Assembly (NCBI RefSeq): GCF_012163145.1 | Contig: NZ_JAAVTX010000001.1 | Span: 620,001-684,000 of the forward strand | From: Falsiroseomonas frigidaquae | GTDB lineage: Bacteria; Pseudomonadota; Alphaproteobacteria; Acetobacterales; Acetobacteraceae | Length of the DNA stretch: 64,000 nt | Reading direction: 5' to 3' | In this document: piece by piece, positions 8,385 through 18,307 of the stretch | Position numbering within the stretch: position 1 is the stretch's first letter | How the letters are laid out: each line of letters begins with the position of its first letter | Made by a program: the position numbers and the translations under genes | The notes under the pieces: model-generated | Told to the model about the DNA's origin: nothing | Databases searched by the model: none | Seen by the model: only the letters and a program-made list of their open reading frames with translations

Positions 8385-11300
8385 ATGATTTCCGCCGTCT
8401 TCGTCGATCGCCCCAGGCTGGCGATCGTATTGTCGATCCTGCTCACCCTGGCGGGTGCGCTGGCCATGCTGCGCATCCCGGTGGCGCAGTTCCCGGATAT
8501 CGTGCCGCCGCAGGTCTCGGTCACCACCAATTACGGCGGCGCCTCCGCCGCCGTGGTGGAATCGACCGTGGGCCAGGTGATCGAGAGCGCGGTGAACGGG
8601 GTGGAGGGCATGATCTACATGTCCTCCAACAGCGCCAATGACGGCAGCTACACCCTGTCGGTGTCATTCGCGCTGGGCACCAACCCGGACATCGCCACCG
8701 TCAACGTCAACAACCGCGTGCAATCGGCGCTGGCCCGGCTGCCGGCGGAGGTGCAGCGCGCCGGCGTGACGGTGCGCAAGCAATCCTCGGCCGTGCTGCA
8801 ATTCATCACCATCACCTCCGAGAATCCGGAACATGACGCGCTGTTCCTGTCGAACTACGTCACCATCAACATGCTGGACCGGCTGGCGCGCACGCCCGGC
8901 ATCGGCTCGGCGCAGATCTTCGGCGCGCTCGACTATTCCATGCGGATCTGGTTCGAGCTGGACCGGCTGATCAGCCTGAACCTGACGCCGGCGGACGTGA
9001 TCGCGGCGATCCAGGCGCAGAACGTGCAGGCCGCCGTCGGGCGCATCGGCGCGCAGCCGATCTCGGACGACCAACAATACCAGATCAACCTGCAGACCCA
9101 GGGCCGCCTGACCACGCCGGAGGAATTCGGCGCCATCGTCATCCGCGCCAATGCCGAGGGGTCGCTGCTGCGGCTGCGCGACGTGGCGCGGGTGGAGTTG
9201 GGCGCAGCGCGGATCGACACCGAAAGCCGCCTGAACGGCCGGCCCGCCATCACGCTCGCCACCTACCTGTCGCCCGGCGCCAATGCGGTGACGGCGGCGG
9301 CCAGCCTGACCTCGGTGCTGGACGAGATGTCCCGCCGCTTCCCGCAAGGCATGCAGACCTCGGTCTTCTACGACACCTCCACCTTCGTCGTGGACACGAT
9401 CGAGGAGGTGATCAAGACGCTGCTGGAGGCCTTCGTGCTGGTGGTGCTGGTGGTGCTGCTGTTCCTCGGCAGCTTCCGCGCCACCATCATCCCGACCATC
9501 GCCGTGCCGGTCAGCCTGATCGGCACCTTCGCCGCGCTGCTGGTGCTGGGCTATTCGGCCAATACCGTGTCGCTTCTGGCTATGGTGCTGGCCATCGGCA
9601 TCGTCGTCGATGACGCCATCGTGGTGGTGGAGAATGTCGAGCGGGTGATGTCGGAGCACCCGGACTGGACCCCGGCCGAGGCCACCAAGCAGGCGATGCG
9701 GGAAATCACCGCACCGATCATCGCCATCACGCTGGTGCTGCTTTCGGTCTTCGTGCCGGTGGGGTTCATCCCGGGCCTGTCGGGCGTGCTGTTCAGCCAG
9801 TTCGCGGTCACCGTCTCCGTCGCCATGGTGATCTCCGCCTTCAACGCCCTGACCCTGTCGCCGGCGCTCTGCGCGCTGTTCCTGCGACCGCATCCGCCGG
9901 GGCATGGGCCGCGCCGCGGCTTCCTGGCGGCGGTGATGCGCGGCATCGACTGGGTGCGGGACCGCTACGGCGCCATCGTCGCCCGGCTGGTGCGGTTTTC
10001 CATCCTGTCACTGGTGCTCGTTGCCGCCTTCGGCGCCGCCATCATGTTCCTCGGCAGCCGCACGCCGCAGGGCTTCCTGCCGGAGGAGGACCAGGGCGCC
10101 TTCTTCGTGCAGATGCAGCTGCCCGCCGGCGCCAGCCTGTCGCGCACCCGCGCGGCGGTGGAACAGGTGGAGGCGATCATCGCCCCGGTCCCCGGGGTGG
10201 ACCGCGTGCTGGCGATCGTCGGCTTCAGCCTGATCGATGGCGGCGCGCAATCCAACGCCGCCTTCATCGTGGTGCGGATGAAGCCCTTCGAGGATCGGGC
10301 CGGGGCGCAGGAAAGCGTCTTCGCCGCCATCCGCACGGTGTTTGGCGCGACGCAGCAGGTGCGCTCCGCCAACACCTTCGCCTTCAACATCCCGCCGATC
10401 ATCGGCCTCGGCACCGGCGGCGGCTTCGAATACCAGATGCAGAACCTGGAGGGCCGCCCGCCGGAGGAGATGTTCGCCGCCATGCAGGGGCTGACGGCCG
10501 CCGCCAACCAGGACCCGCGCCTGACGGCGGTATTCTCCACCTTCTCCGCCAACACCCCTTCCCTGTTCCTGGACGTGGACCGCGACAAGGCGCAGGCGCT
10601 GGGCATCCGCATCAGCGATATCTTCAATGCCCTGCAGACCACGCTGGGCGGCTTCTACGTCAACGACTTCAACCTGTATGGCCGGTCCTGGCAGGTGAAC
10701 ATCCAGGGCGAGGCGACGGACCGCGACGACATCCCGGACCTGTGGCGCATCCATGTCCGGAACAGCGCCGGGGAAATGGTGCCGCTGCGCTCCATCGCGG
10801 ATATCCGCATCGTGCTCGGGCCGCAGACCATCAACCGCTACAACAATGTGCGCTCCGTGCGCATTGGCGGGTCGCCGCGGCCGGGCATTTCCTCGGGCGA
10901 TGCGCTGGCGGCGATGGAGGCGCTTTCCGAAACCGCGCTGCCGGCCGGCTATGGCTATGAATGGACCGGCACGGCCTTCCAGGAAAAGCAGGCGAGCGGC
11001 CAGACCGGCATCATCATGGCGCTGGCCCTTTTGTTCGCCTACCTGTTCCTGGTCGCGCTGTATGAAAGCTGGGTGATCCCGATCCCGGTGCTGCTGTCGA
11101 TCTCGGTCGGCGCGCTGGGGTCGTTCGGGGCCATCGTGCTGGCCGGGCTATCGCTCGATGTCTATGCGCAGGTGGGGCTGGTGGTGCTGATCGCGCTCGC
11201 CGCCAAGAACGGCATCCTGATCGTCGAATTCGCTAAGGAAAGGCGGGAGGCGGGGATGCCGATCCGGGAGGCGGCGGTGATGGGCGCGCGGCTGCGTTTC

Positions 11301-11567
11301 CGCGCCGTCATCATGACCTCGGTGGCCTTCATCCTGGGCCTGGTGCCTTTGGTGATCGCCTCGGGCGCCGCCAGTGCGTCGCGCCGCGCGGTCGGCACGC
11401 CGGTGTTCGGCGGCATGCTGGCGGCCTCGCTGGTCGGCATCTTCATCATCCCGATGCTCTACGTCGTGTTCCAATCGATGCGGGAGGGGGTGAAGCGGCG
11501 CTTCGGCGGCAAGCCGGAGGTCGCAACGCCACTGACGCCGCCACCGACGCCGCCACCGGCGGCGTGA
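8385..11567 (+). CDS. RND multidrug efflux permease (AcrB/HAE1 family)
   Basis: Inner-membrane proton-driven exporter, 1060 residues, normal for HAE1 pumps. The proton-relay residues are intact: D409 and D410 in [15 protein letters not shown] (TM4) and K941 in [15 protein letters not shown] (TM10). The N terminus [22 protein letters not shown] is the usual first membrane helix, followed by the porter domain ([20 protein letters not shown]), five TM helices, a second periplasmic domain and the C-terminal TM bundle. It forms an operon with the adaptor gene upstream. The substrate range (drugs, solvents or metabolites) cannot be read from sequence. Confidence 0.95.
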   Translation: MISAVFVDRPRLAIVLSILLTLAGALAMLRIPVAQFPDIVPPQVSVTTNYGGASAAVVESTVGQVIESAVNGVEGMIYMSSNSANDGSYTLSVSFALGTNPDIATVNVNNRVQSALARLPAEVQRAGVTVRKQSSAVLQFITITSENPEHDALFLSNYVTINMLDRLARTPGIGSAQIFGALDYSMRIWFELDRLISLNLTPADVIAAIQAQNVQAAVGRIGAQPISDDQQYQINLQTQGRLTTPEEFGAIVIRANAEGSLLRLRDVARVELGAARIDTESRLNGRPAITLATYLSPGANAVTAAASLTSVLDEMSRRFPQGMQTSVFYDTSTFVVDTIEEVIKTLLEAFVLVVLVVLLFLGSFRATIIPTIAVPVSLIGTFAALLVLGYSANTVSLLAMVLAIGIVVDDAIVVVENVERVMSEHPDWTPAEATKQAMREITAPIIAITLVLLSVFVPVGFIPGLSGVLFSQFAVTVSVAMVISAFNALTLSPALCALFLRPHPPGHGPRRGFLAAVMRGIDWVRDRYGAIVARLVRFSILSLVLVAAFGAAIMFLGSRTPQGFLPEEDQGAFFVQMQLPAGASLSRTRAAVEQVEAIIAPVPGVDRVLAIVGFSLIDGGAQSNAAFIVVRMKPFEDRAGAQESVFAAIRTVFGATQQVRSANTFAFNIPPIIGLGTGGGFEYQMQNLEGRPPEEMFAAMQGLTAAANQDPRLTAVFSTFSANTPSLFLDVDRDKAQALGIRISDIFNALQTTLGGFYVNDFNLYGRSWQVNIQGEATDRDDIPDLWRIHVRNSAGEMVPLRSIADIRIVLGPQTINRYNNVRSVRIGGSPRPGISSGDALAAMEALSETALPAGYGYEWTGTAFQEKQASGQTGIIMALALLFAYLFLVALYESWVIPIPVLLSISVGALGSFGAIVLAGLSLDVYAQVGLVVLIALAAKNGILIVEFAKERREAGMPIREAAVMGARLRFRAVIMTSVAFILGLVPLVIASGAASASRRAVGTPVFGGMLAASLVGIFIIPMLYVVFQSMREGVKRRFGGKPEVATPLTPPPTPPPAA

Positions 11568-11658
11568 CCGGAAAGGCGGCGCGCCGGGGCACGCCCCCCC
11601 TTCACGGACGCCCCCGGGACAGCAGATACTCACCGGAACCAAGCGGGGATGTGACGCC

Positions 11659-13986
11659 ATGGCGAAGTTCGGATTGAGCCAGTCGGTACGCCGGGTCGAG
11701 GACCCGCGCCTTTTGACCGGCCGGGGCGAATACACGGATGACCTGGCCATGCCCGGCCAGGCGCATGCCATCGTGCTGCGAAGCCCGCAGGCACATGCCA
11801 CCATCACCCGCATCGACACCGCCGCCGCCCTGGCGCTGCCCGGCGTGCTGGCGGTGCTCACCGCCGCCGATCTGAAGGCGGAAGGCATCGGCGAATTGCC
11901 CTGCCTGATCCCGATGAAGAACCGGGACGGCACGCCGCGCGGCAACACGCCGCGCCCGGCGCTGGCCGATGGCGTGGTGCGCCATGTCGGCGACCCGGTC
12001 GCCTTCATCGTCGCCGAAACCCCCCAGGCCGCCCGCGACGCCGCCGAGGCGGTGGAAGTGGAATACGACGCGCTGCCGGCCGCGACCGACCTCGCCACGG
12101 CGTGGGAGCCGGGCCAGCCTGCCGTCTGGCCGGATATCGCCAACAACGTGGTGTTCGACTGGGAAGCCGGCGACAAGGCCAAGGCGGATGCCGCCTTCGC
12201 CCGCGCCGCCCATGTCACGCGCCTGACCGTGGTGAACAATCGCGTGGTCGTCGCCAGCATGGAGGCCCGCGCGGCGGTCGCCGCCTGGGAAGGCGACAAG
12301 CTGACCCTGCACACCAATACGCAGGGCTCCTGGCTGCTGAAGAACATCCTGTCCGGCAACATCTTCAACACCCCGGCGGAGAATGTCCGCGTGGTGACGC
12401 CGGATGTGGGCGGTGGCTTCGGGATGAAGATCTTCCTTTATCCGGAACACGTCCTGGTCGCCGTGGCGGCGCGCAAGGTCGGCCGCCCGGTGAAGTGGGC
12501 CAGCGATCGCAGCGAGGCCTTCCTGTCCGACACCCATGGCCGGGACAACATCACCCTGGGCGAGCTGGCGACGGACGCCGAGGGCAAGTTTCTGGCGCTG
12601 CGGACCCGCAACTATGCCGGCATGGGCGCCTATCTCTCCACCTTCGCGCCCTTCATCCCGACCGGCGCCGGCACCAAGGTGCTGGCCAGCGTCTATGGGT
12701 TCGAGGCGATCCACGCGCATGTCATCGGCGTGCTCACCAACACCGTGCCGGTGGACGCCTATCGCGGCGCCGGGCGGCCGGAGAGCAACTACCTGGTGGA
12801 ACGCCTGATCGACGCCACCGCGCGCGAGATCGGCGTGGACCGGATCGAGCTGCGCCGCCGCAACATGGTGAAGCAGGAGGCGATGCCCTGGGTCTCCGCC
12901 ATGGGCCAGCGCTATGACAGCGGCGACTTTTCGCAACTTATGGATGCCGCCCTGCTCAAGATTGATTGGGACGGTTTTCCGGCGCGGCGTGCGGAAGCGG
13001 CAAAGCGCGGCAAGCAGCGTGGCATCGGCCTTGCCTACTACCTGGAGGCCACCGGCGGCGCGGCGACCGAGAACGCCAAGGTCGTCTTCGCGGAAGACGG
13101 CTTGGTCGACCTCTATGTCGGCACCCAGTCCACCGGCCAGGGCCACGAGACCGCCTATGCCATGATGACCAGCCATGAGCTGGGCATCCCGATCGACAAG
13201 ATCCGGGTGCGGCAGGGCGACAGTGAGACGCTGCCCTCCGGCGGCGGCACCGGCGGCGCGCGCAGCCTCTATTCCGAAGGCCAGGCCATCCTGGTGACCA
13301 CCGCCAGCGTGGTGGAGAAGGGCAAGCAGGCGGCCGCGGAGCAGCTCGAGACCTCGGTCGCCGACATCGAATTCTCCGCCACGGGCGGGCGGTTCGAGGT
13401 GGCGGGCACCGATCGCGGCATCGGCATCCTCGACCTGGCCGCGGTGCAGCGGAAGCGGGTGGCGGCCGGGGAGAGCGCGATCCTGCTGGACGCGATGGAA
13501 ACCGCGAACATCGACACCCACACCTTCCCCAATGGCTGCCATGTGGCGGAGGTCGAGGTGGACCCCGAGACCGGCATCGTCACCGTGCCGCGCTACATCG
13601 TGGTGGATGATGTGGGCCACGCGCTGAACCCGCTGATCGTGCGCGGCCAGGTGCATGGCGGCGTGGCGCAGGGCATCGGCCAGGCGCTGCATGAGCGCAC
13701 CAGCTACGACAACGGCTCCGGCCAGCTTCTGTCCGCATCCTTCATGGACTACGCCCTGCCGCGGGCGGAGGACCTGCCGGATATCGACGTCGACCTGATC
13801 GAGGTGACCTGCGAAACCAACCCGCTTGGCGTCAAGGGCGCCGGCGAGGCCGGTGCCGTGGGCTCCCCGCCCGCCGCGATGAACGCGCTGGTGGATGCGC
13901 TGTCCGGTGCCGGGGTGAAGCACATCGACATGCCGGCGACGCCGGAGACGGTGTGGAAGGCGCTGGAGGCGGCGAAGGCCGCCTGA
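11659..13986 (+). CDS. Xanthine dehydrogenase family molybdopterin-binding (large) subunit, CoxL form II-like
   Basis: Large catalytic subunit of a molybdenum hydroxylase, 775 residues. Visible motifs are VGGGFGMK for Moco binding, AYRGAGR (residues 367-373) and the catalytic Glu E730 in GVKGAGEAG. The AYRGAGR loop marks form II enzymes; true aerobic CO dehydrogenase has AYRCSFR, so CO oxidation is unlikely. The usual FAD (CoxM) and [2Fe-2S] (CoxS) subunit genes are absent on both sides, so its partners must be encoded elsewhere. Likely substrates are N-heterocycles or aldehydes. It depends on molybdate supply, which the mod locus in this window could provide. A hairpin terminator follows. 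Confidence 0.92.
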   Translation: MAKFGLSQSVRRVEDPRLLTGRGEYTDDLAMPGQAHAIVLRSPQAHATITRIDTAAALALPGVLAVLTAADLKAEGIGELPCLIPMKNRDGTPRGNTPRPALADGVVRHVGDPVAFIVAETPQAARDAAEAVEVEYDALPAATDLATAWEPGQPAVWPDIANNVVFDWEAGDKAKADAAFARAAHVTRLTVVNNRVVVASMEARAAVAAWEGDKLTLHTNTQGSWLLKNILSGNIFNTPAENVRVVTPDVGGGFGMKIFLYPEHVLVAVAARKVGRPVKWASDRSEAFLSDTHGRDNITLGELATDAEGKFLALRTRNYAGMGAYLSTFAPFIPTGAGTKVLASVYGFEAIHAHVIGVLTNTVPVDAYRGAGRPESNYLVERLIDATAREIGVDRIELRRRNMVKQEAMPWVSAMGQRYDSGDFSQLMDAALLKIDWDGFPARRAEAAKRGKQRGIGLAYYLEATGGAATENAKVVFAEDGLVDLYVGTQSTGQGHETAYAMMTSHELGIPIDKIRVRQGDSETLPSGGGTGGARSLYSEGQAILVTTASVVEKGKQAAAEQLETSVADIEFSATGGRFEVAGTDRGIGILDLAAVQRKRVAAGESAILLDAMETANIDTHTFPNGCHVAEVEVDPETGIVTVPRYIVVDDVGHALNPLIVRGQVHGGVAQGIGQALHERTSYDNGSGQLLSASFMDYALPRAEDLPDIDVDLIEVTCETNPLGVKGAGEAGAVGSPPAAMNALVDALSGAGVKHIDMPATPETVWKALEAAKAA

Positions 13987-13996
13987 GTAACCTGGG

Positions 13997-14018
13997 GGGG
14001 CCGCGCCGCGGCCCCTTT
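13997..14018 (+). terminator. Intrinsic terminator after the molybdoenzyme gene
   Basis: A 19-bp perfect GC palindrome (13997-14015: GGGGCCGCG, one base, CGCGGCCCC) is followed by a short T run at 14016-14018. It lies 11 bp after the stop of the molybdoenzyme gene and just before the convergent gene's stop at 14020, so it may also act in the other direction. The T run is short, so efficiency is uncertain. Confidence 0.6.
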
Positions 14019-14019
14019 C

Positions 14020-14679
14020 CTACTGGAAGACCAGGTTCACCAGGGCGCAGGTGTCCAGGCGCCGGCGTTCCTCGCTGCGGCCATCCATCCAGACGATCCG
14101 CACGTCATTCACGCAATCGCCGGCCGGCAGCCGCACCGCCAGATGCCGGCCCGGCGGCAACACCTGCTCGCCCAGCCGGTCCTCGCCCCAGTTGTTGAGC
14201 TGGACGGAGGAGACATAGACCTCCCGGATCATCCCCGCGCCGTGGTTGACCAGGTTGAAGGACGGGTTGCCGCGCCCCTGCGGGACCGCGTCGGGCCGGG
14301 CCGGGCCGCGCGCAGCCGGGCCGCCCGCCCCGCTGCCGAAGACCATCTGCACCATCCGGCAGGTATCCTGCCGCCGCCGCTCCTCCGGCCGGCCATCGAC
14401 ATAGACCACCCGCACATCCTGCAGGCAGCCGGCGGAGGGGTCGAGGCGCAGCGGGAAGCTGCCGCCATCCGGCAGCAGGTCGGCCTGCAGCAGGTCGTGT
14501 CCCCAGTAGCGATCCTCGCTGGGGGAGACATAGATCTCCCGGATCGGCTGGCCGCTGCGGTTCACCAGGTTGAAGGAGGGATCGCGCTGGGCCAGCGCGG
14601 GCGTGGTCACGGCCGCGCAGCACAACAGTAGCAGCAGGCAGCCCAGCAGGTGGGCGAGGCGCGGGGGTGCAAGGCGCAT
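14020..14679 (-). CDS. Secreted protein with two tandem copies of an uncharacterised ~80-residue domain
   Basis: Unrecognised 219-residue protein. Residues 1-30 are a signal peptide (Leu-rich core, cleavage near PALAQ). The rest is an internal duplication: repeat 1 (about 34-114) and repeat 2 (about 139-218) share PSFNLVN, IRE(I/V)YVS, a WG-D-L block, RL, two cysteines, DVR(I/V)V, DGR-EERRR-DTC and a terminal VF. Cysteines C85/C107 and C189/C211 are spaced 22 apart in each copy and probably form a disulfide per domain. A Gly/Ala/Pro/Arg linker (about 115-138) joins the copies. Predicted periplasmic or secreted. Its convergent and downstream neighbours give no functional hint. Confidence 0.8.
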   Translation of the reverse strand: MRLAPPRLAHLLGCLLLLLCCAAVTTPALAQRDPSFNLVNRSGQPIREIYVSPSEDRYWGHDLLQADLLPDGGSFPLRLDPSAGCLQDVRVVYVDGRPEERRRQDTCRMVQMVFGSGAGGPAARGPARPDAVPQGRGNPSFNLVNHGAGMIREVYVSSVQLNNWGEDRLGEQVLPPGRHLAVRLPAGDCVNDVRIVWMDGRSEERRRLDTCALVNLVFQ

Positions 14680-14703
14680 CGGCGTCGGGTCCGTTCCGGG
14701 TCT

Positions 14704-14726
14704 GGCGGAAGGCTACAGCCTCCGCC
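14704..14726 (-). terminator. Hairpin between crp/fnr-like gene and the two-repeat protein gene
   Basis: An imperfect hairpin (GGCGG, bulged A, AGGCT / AGCCTCCGCC with a 2-base loop) lies between the stop at 14782 and the next start at 14679. There is no T run on either strand, so it is either a weak or factor-assisted terminator of the regulator gene or an mRNA-end structure. Confidence 0.3.
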
Positions 14727-14781
14727 GTAGAGGACCAAGCCGGCGCAAGGGCCCAGCCGCCGGCCGGCCGAAGCCTCCGGT

Positions 14782-15522
14782 TCAGCCGGTCATGGTCTGC
14801 GGCGCCAGCGAGCTGCTGGACGGCGGATGGCCGGTCCAGCCAGCCAGATCCTCCAGCTCGTGCCGGTTGAGGATCTCCAGCCGGCCCTTGTTCAGCGTGG
14901 CGATGCCGTCCTTGCGAAGCGCGGCCAGCGCCCGGTTGGCGTGTTCCACGGAAAGCCCCAGCGCATCCGCCAGATGTGCCTGCTTCAGCGGCACCGCCGC
15001 CCCGCGCGCATCGCCGCCGCCACGCCGCAGCAGCCGGCCATGCAGTTCCAGCAGCAGATGCGCCACCCGCCCGGCGGCATCGCGGCGGCCAAGGCTGGTC
15101 AGCCTTTCGCGCATCCGCGCGCGATCCCGCGTCAGCCCCTCGACATAGGACAGCGCCAGGCCGGGATCGTTGCCCATGAAGGCGCAGAGCCGTTCCTTGG
15201 ACAGGATGCAGAAGGAGGAATCGGTCAGCGCCTCGACCTCCGCGGCATCCTCGGTGCGCTCCACCAGGTCGCCAGGCAGGTGGAAATCCAGGATCTGCCG
15301 GCGGCCATCATTGGTCGCGGTCCAGGTGAAGGCCCAACCGGCATACATGGTGAAGACGCCATCCATGATGGCGTCCCCTGCCCGCACCAGCCGCACACCG
15401 GATCGGATCCGGGCGATTTCGCCCACGCGCGCCTGCGGGATCACCCGGAACAGCGCGAAGGGTCGTACCGTGCAAGCCGCGCAACTACCAGGTAGCGGGG
15501 TCAGGTTTGGATTACGGCTCAT
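14782..15522 (-). CDS. Crp/Fnr family transcriptional regulator
   Basis: Cyclic-nucleotide-binding-fold regulator of 246 residues. The N-terminal beta-roll (about residues 25-130, with GRRQILDFHLPGDLV) leads to the dimer helix and a C-terminal winged HTH (LADALGLSVEHANRALAALRKDGIATL). It has only a CAAC pair near residue 15, not the four cysteines of an oxygen-sensing Fnr cluster, so it resembles FixK-like or redox-independent members. ATG 15522 is chosen because the family fold starts there; a longer frame reaches 15567. It is divergent from the MBL-fold gene with a 177-bp spacer. I found no clear TTGAT-N4-ATCAA box in that spacer. Confidence 0.9.
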   Translation of the reverse strand: MSRNPNLTPLPGSCAACTVRPFALFRVIPQARVGEIARIRSGVRLVRAGDAIMDGVFTMYAGWAFTWTATNDGRRQILDFHLPGDLVERTEDAAEVEALTDSSFCILSKERLCAFMGNDPGLALSYVEGLTRDRARMRERLTSLGRRDAAGRVAHLLLELHGRLLRRGGGDARGAAVPLKQAHLADALGLSVEHANRALAALRKDGIATLNKGRLEILNRHELEDLAGWTGHPPSSSSLAPQTMTG

Positions 15523-15699
15523 CGTGGGATTGATCCATGGCAGCGCGCGCGACTGCCGTCCAAGCATTGCAACCTACGCTGACGGGCCTTTGAAGGGAAC
15601 ATACAAACCCGGCATGACTGGGATGCTTGACGAGCCGGAGAAGATCGAACTTGCCGCCGCGACCCGCACCGGTGGAACCTGAGGGCAAGCAGGGAGCCA

Positions 15700-16692
15700 A
15701 TGCAGATGTCCGGATTCGCCTCCGCCAATGATCTGGCCGAGAAGACAATCTCCTTCGACGAGCTTGGTCCGGGCCTGTTCGCCTACACGGCGGAAGGCGA
15801 CCCCAATTCCGGAATCATCATCGGCCCGGACGGCGCGGTGGTGGTGGACGCCCAGGCGACACCCGCCATGGCGCAGGATGTGATGGCCCGCATCGCCACC
15901 GTCACGCCGCGCCAGGTCCGCCAGGTGGTGCTGACGCATTACCACGCGGTCAGGGTGCTCGGCGCGTCCGGCTACTTCTCCCCCGGGGGCAACCCCGTCA
16001 TCCTGGCCAGCCAGGCGACCCGCGACCTGATCGTGGAGCGCGGCCAGGCCGACATGGACAGCGAGATCGGCCGCTTCCCGCGCCTGTTCCGCGGCAAGGA
16101 GAGCATTCCCGGCCTGACCTGGCCGACCCACACATTCGAAAAGCGCATGACCCTGTGGCTGGGGGAGCGGGAGGCGCAGATCATCCATATCGGCCGCAGC
16201 CACACGGCCGGCGACACGGTGGTCTGGCTGCCGAAGGAGAAGGTGCTGTTCGCCGGCGACACGGTGGAATTCGGCGCCACACCCTATTGCGGCGACGCCC
16301 ATTTCGCCGACTGGTCCGCCACGCTGAATGCCGTGGCCGCGCTGGGCGCCGAAAAGCTGGTGCCCGGCCGCGGCCGCGCCCTGATGACGAAGGCCGATTG
16401 CGCCGAGGCGATCGAGGGCACGCGCGCCTTCACCTCCGACCTGTTCGGCCGGGTGCGGGAAGGTGTCGCGAAGGGCTGGGATCTGAAGGCGGTGTATGAC
16501 GACACCATGGGCTTCATGCGCCCGAAATACGGGTCCTGGGTGATCTTCGAGCACTGCATGCCCTTCAACGTCACCCGGGCCTTCGACGAGGCCGGCGGCC
16601 TGACCCACCCGCGGATCTGGACGGCGGAGCGGGATCTGGCGATGTGGCAGGCGCTGGAGCACGGCACGGCGATGAAGCCCGCCGAAGCCTGA
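15700..16692 (+). CDS. Metallo-beta-lactamase-fold protein with degenerate metal site
   Basis: MBL-fold protein, 330 residues. The canonical HxHxDH motif reads H80-Y-H82-A-V84-R85, so the Asp and third His that hold the second metal are replaced. The later ligands H168 (SHTAGDTV) and D187 (LFAGDTVE) remain, but the final His of the GHG-type loop is R224 (PGRGRAL). At most one metal could bind normally. The first gene of an operon with the FAD hydroxylase (4-bp gap) and DUF2783 gene. The fold suggests hydrolysis of an ester or lactone product, or a binding role, in a ring-cleavage pathway. The start has a GGGAG site upstream; a second ATG lies two codons later. Confidence 0.87.
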   Translation: MQMSGFASANDLAEKTISFDELGPGLFAYTAEGDPNSGIIIGPDGAVVVDAQATPAMAQDVMARIATVTPRQVRQVVLTHYHAVRVLGASGYFSPGGNPVILASQATRDLIVERGQADMDSEIGRFPRLFRGKESIPGLTWPTHTFEKRMTLWLGEREAQIIHIGRSHTAGDTVVWLPKEKVLFAGDTVEFGATPYCGDAHFADWSATLNAVAALGAEKLVPGRGRALMTKADCAEAIEGTRAFTSDLFGRVREGVAKGWDLKAVYDDTMGFMRPKYGSWVIFEHCMPFNVTRAFDEAGGLTHPRIWTAERDLAMWQALEHGTAMKPAEA

Positions 16693-16696
16693 GCCC

Positions 16697-18307
16697 GTGC
16701 CGCACGCCAACCCTCGCTACCCCGCCACGCCACCCCCCGCCAGCGGCCGGGACCACCGCCGCGTCGTGGTGGTTGGCGGTGGCCTGGTCGGCCTGACCCT
16801 GGCACTGGATCTGGCGCGGCACGGCGTGGCGGTGACGCTGCTGGATGAGGAGGACAGCGTCGCCACCGGCAGCCGCGCCATCTGCTTCGCCAAGCGCACG
16901 CTGGAGATCTATGGCCGCCTCGGCCTGGGCGAAAAGCTGCTGGCCCGCGGCGTCACCTGGAAGACCGGCCGGGTCTTCCACCAGGACCGCCAGGTCTATG
17001 CGTTCGACCTGCTGCCCGAGGAAGGCCACCGCTACCCGGCCTTCGTCAACATCCAGCAATACCATGTCGAGGCCTGGCTGGTGGAAGCCTGCGCCGAGGC
17101 CGGCGTCGACCTGCGCTGGCGCCACCAGGTCACCGGCCTGGCCGCGGATGCGGATGGCGTGACGCTCACCGTGACCACCCCCAGCGGCGCCTATGCGCTG
17201 CGCGCCGACTGGCTGCTGGCCTGCGACGGCGCCCGCAGCTTCATCCGGCGCAGCCTGGGCCTGCCCCTCCACGGCCAGGTGTTCCAGGACCGCTTCCTGA
17301 TCGCCGATGTGGTGATCCGCGGCGAGGTCGCCTTCCCCGCCGAGCGCTGGTTCTGGTTCGACCCGCCCTTCCACCCCGGCCAATCCGTGCTGCTGCACAA
17401 GCAGCCGGACGAGCTGTGGCGCATCGATTTCCAACTGGGCGCGGAGGCCGATCCGGAGTCCGAACAGCAGCCCGAACGCGTGCGCGCCCGCGTCGCCGCC
17501 ATGCTGGGGCCGGATGTGCCCTTCGAACTGGAATGGGTCAGCCTCTATACCTTTCGCTGCCGGCGGCTCGATCGCTTCGTGCAGGGCCGCGTGGTCCTCG
17601 CCGGTGATTCGGCGCACCAGGTCAGCCCCTTCGGGGCCCGCGGCGGCAATGGCGGAGTGCAGGATGCGGACAACCTCGCCTGGAAACTGGCCGCCATCCT
17701 GCGCGGGGAAGCCGGCCCGGCGCTGCTCGCCAGCTATGAGGCGGAACGGATCGCGGCGGCGGAGGAGAACATCCTGCACTCGACGCGTGCCACCGACTTC
17801 ATCTCCCCCAAGACGCCCGCCGCGCGGGCCTATCGCGACGCGGTGCTGGAACTGGCGGAAGGCCACGCCTTTGCCCGCGCCCTGGTCAATTCCGGCCGCC
17901 TGTCCCGCCCCGCGGTGCTGGCGGACAGCCCGCTGAACGCCGCCGATGACGGAACCTGGCCAGGCGGCGCGGAGACCGGCAGCCCGGCGCCGGATGCGCC
18001 GGTGCGGCACCAGGGCAGGCCGGACTGGCTGCTGCGCCATCTCGGCGGCGAATTCGCGCTGCTGGTCTTCGACGCGGTCTGGACGCCGGTCCCCGGCCTG
18101 CGCGCCGTCTTCGTCACGGCGGAGGAAACGCCCGGCACGCTGTGGGACCACAGCGGCCTGGCCGCTGCCCGCTACGGCGCGCCGCCGGGCGGGGCGGTGC
18201 TGATCCGCCCGGACCAGCACATCGCCGCCCGCTTCGCCGCGCCACGCCCCGGCGCCATCCGCGCCGCGCTGGCCCGCGCCCTCGGCCAGATGGAGCATGC
18301 CGCATGA
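16697..18307 (+). CDS. FAD-dependent aromatic-ring hydroxylase (PheA/TfdB-type flavoprotein monooxygenase)
   Basis: Class A flavoprotein monooxygenase, 536 residues, predicted to use NAD(P)H and O2 to hydroxylate an aromatic acid or phenol. The dinucleotide-binding motif GGGLVGLTLALDLARHG starts near residue 27, the DG motif is LLACDGARSFIRR, and the second FAD motif is VVLAGDSAHQVSPFGARGGN. The C-terminal thioredoxin-like extension typical of the phenol hydroxylase subgroup covers roughly residues 440-530. It overlaps the DUF2783 gene by ATGA. With the MBL-fold partner it forms a small aromatic-catabolism cassette. The aromatic substrate is not identifiable. Confidence 0.92.
   Translation: MPHANPRYPATPPPASGRDHRRVVVVGGGLVGLTLALDLARHGVAVTLLDEEDSVATGSRAICFAKRTLEIYGRLGLGEKLLARGVTWKTGRVFHQDRQVYAFDLLPEEGHRYPAFVNIQQYHVEAWLVEACAEAGVDLRWRHQVTGLAADADGVTLTVTTPSGAYALRADWLLACDGARSFIRRSLGLPLHGQVFQDRFLIADVVIRGEVAFPAERWFWFDPPFHPGQSVLLHKQPDELWRIDFQLGAEADPESEQQPERVRARVAAMLGPDVPFELEWVSLYTFRCRRLDRFVQGRVVLAGDSAHQVSPFGARGGNGGVQDADNLAWKLAAILRGEAGPALLASYEAERIAAAEENILHSTRATDFISPKTPAARAYRDAVLELAEGHAFARALVNSGRLSRPAVLADSPLNAADDGTWPGGAETGSPAPDAPVRHQGRPDWLLRHLGGEFALLVFDAVWTPVPGLRAVFVTAEETPGTLWDHSGLAAARYGAPPGGAVLIRPDQHIAARFAAPRPGAIRAALARALGQMEHAA

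Noticed and set aside
11659-13986. Calling this an aerobic CO dehydrogenase (CoxL)
   Set aside because: The active-site loop is AYRGAGR rather than AYRCSFR, and the coxM/coxS genes are absent.
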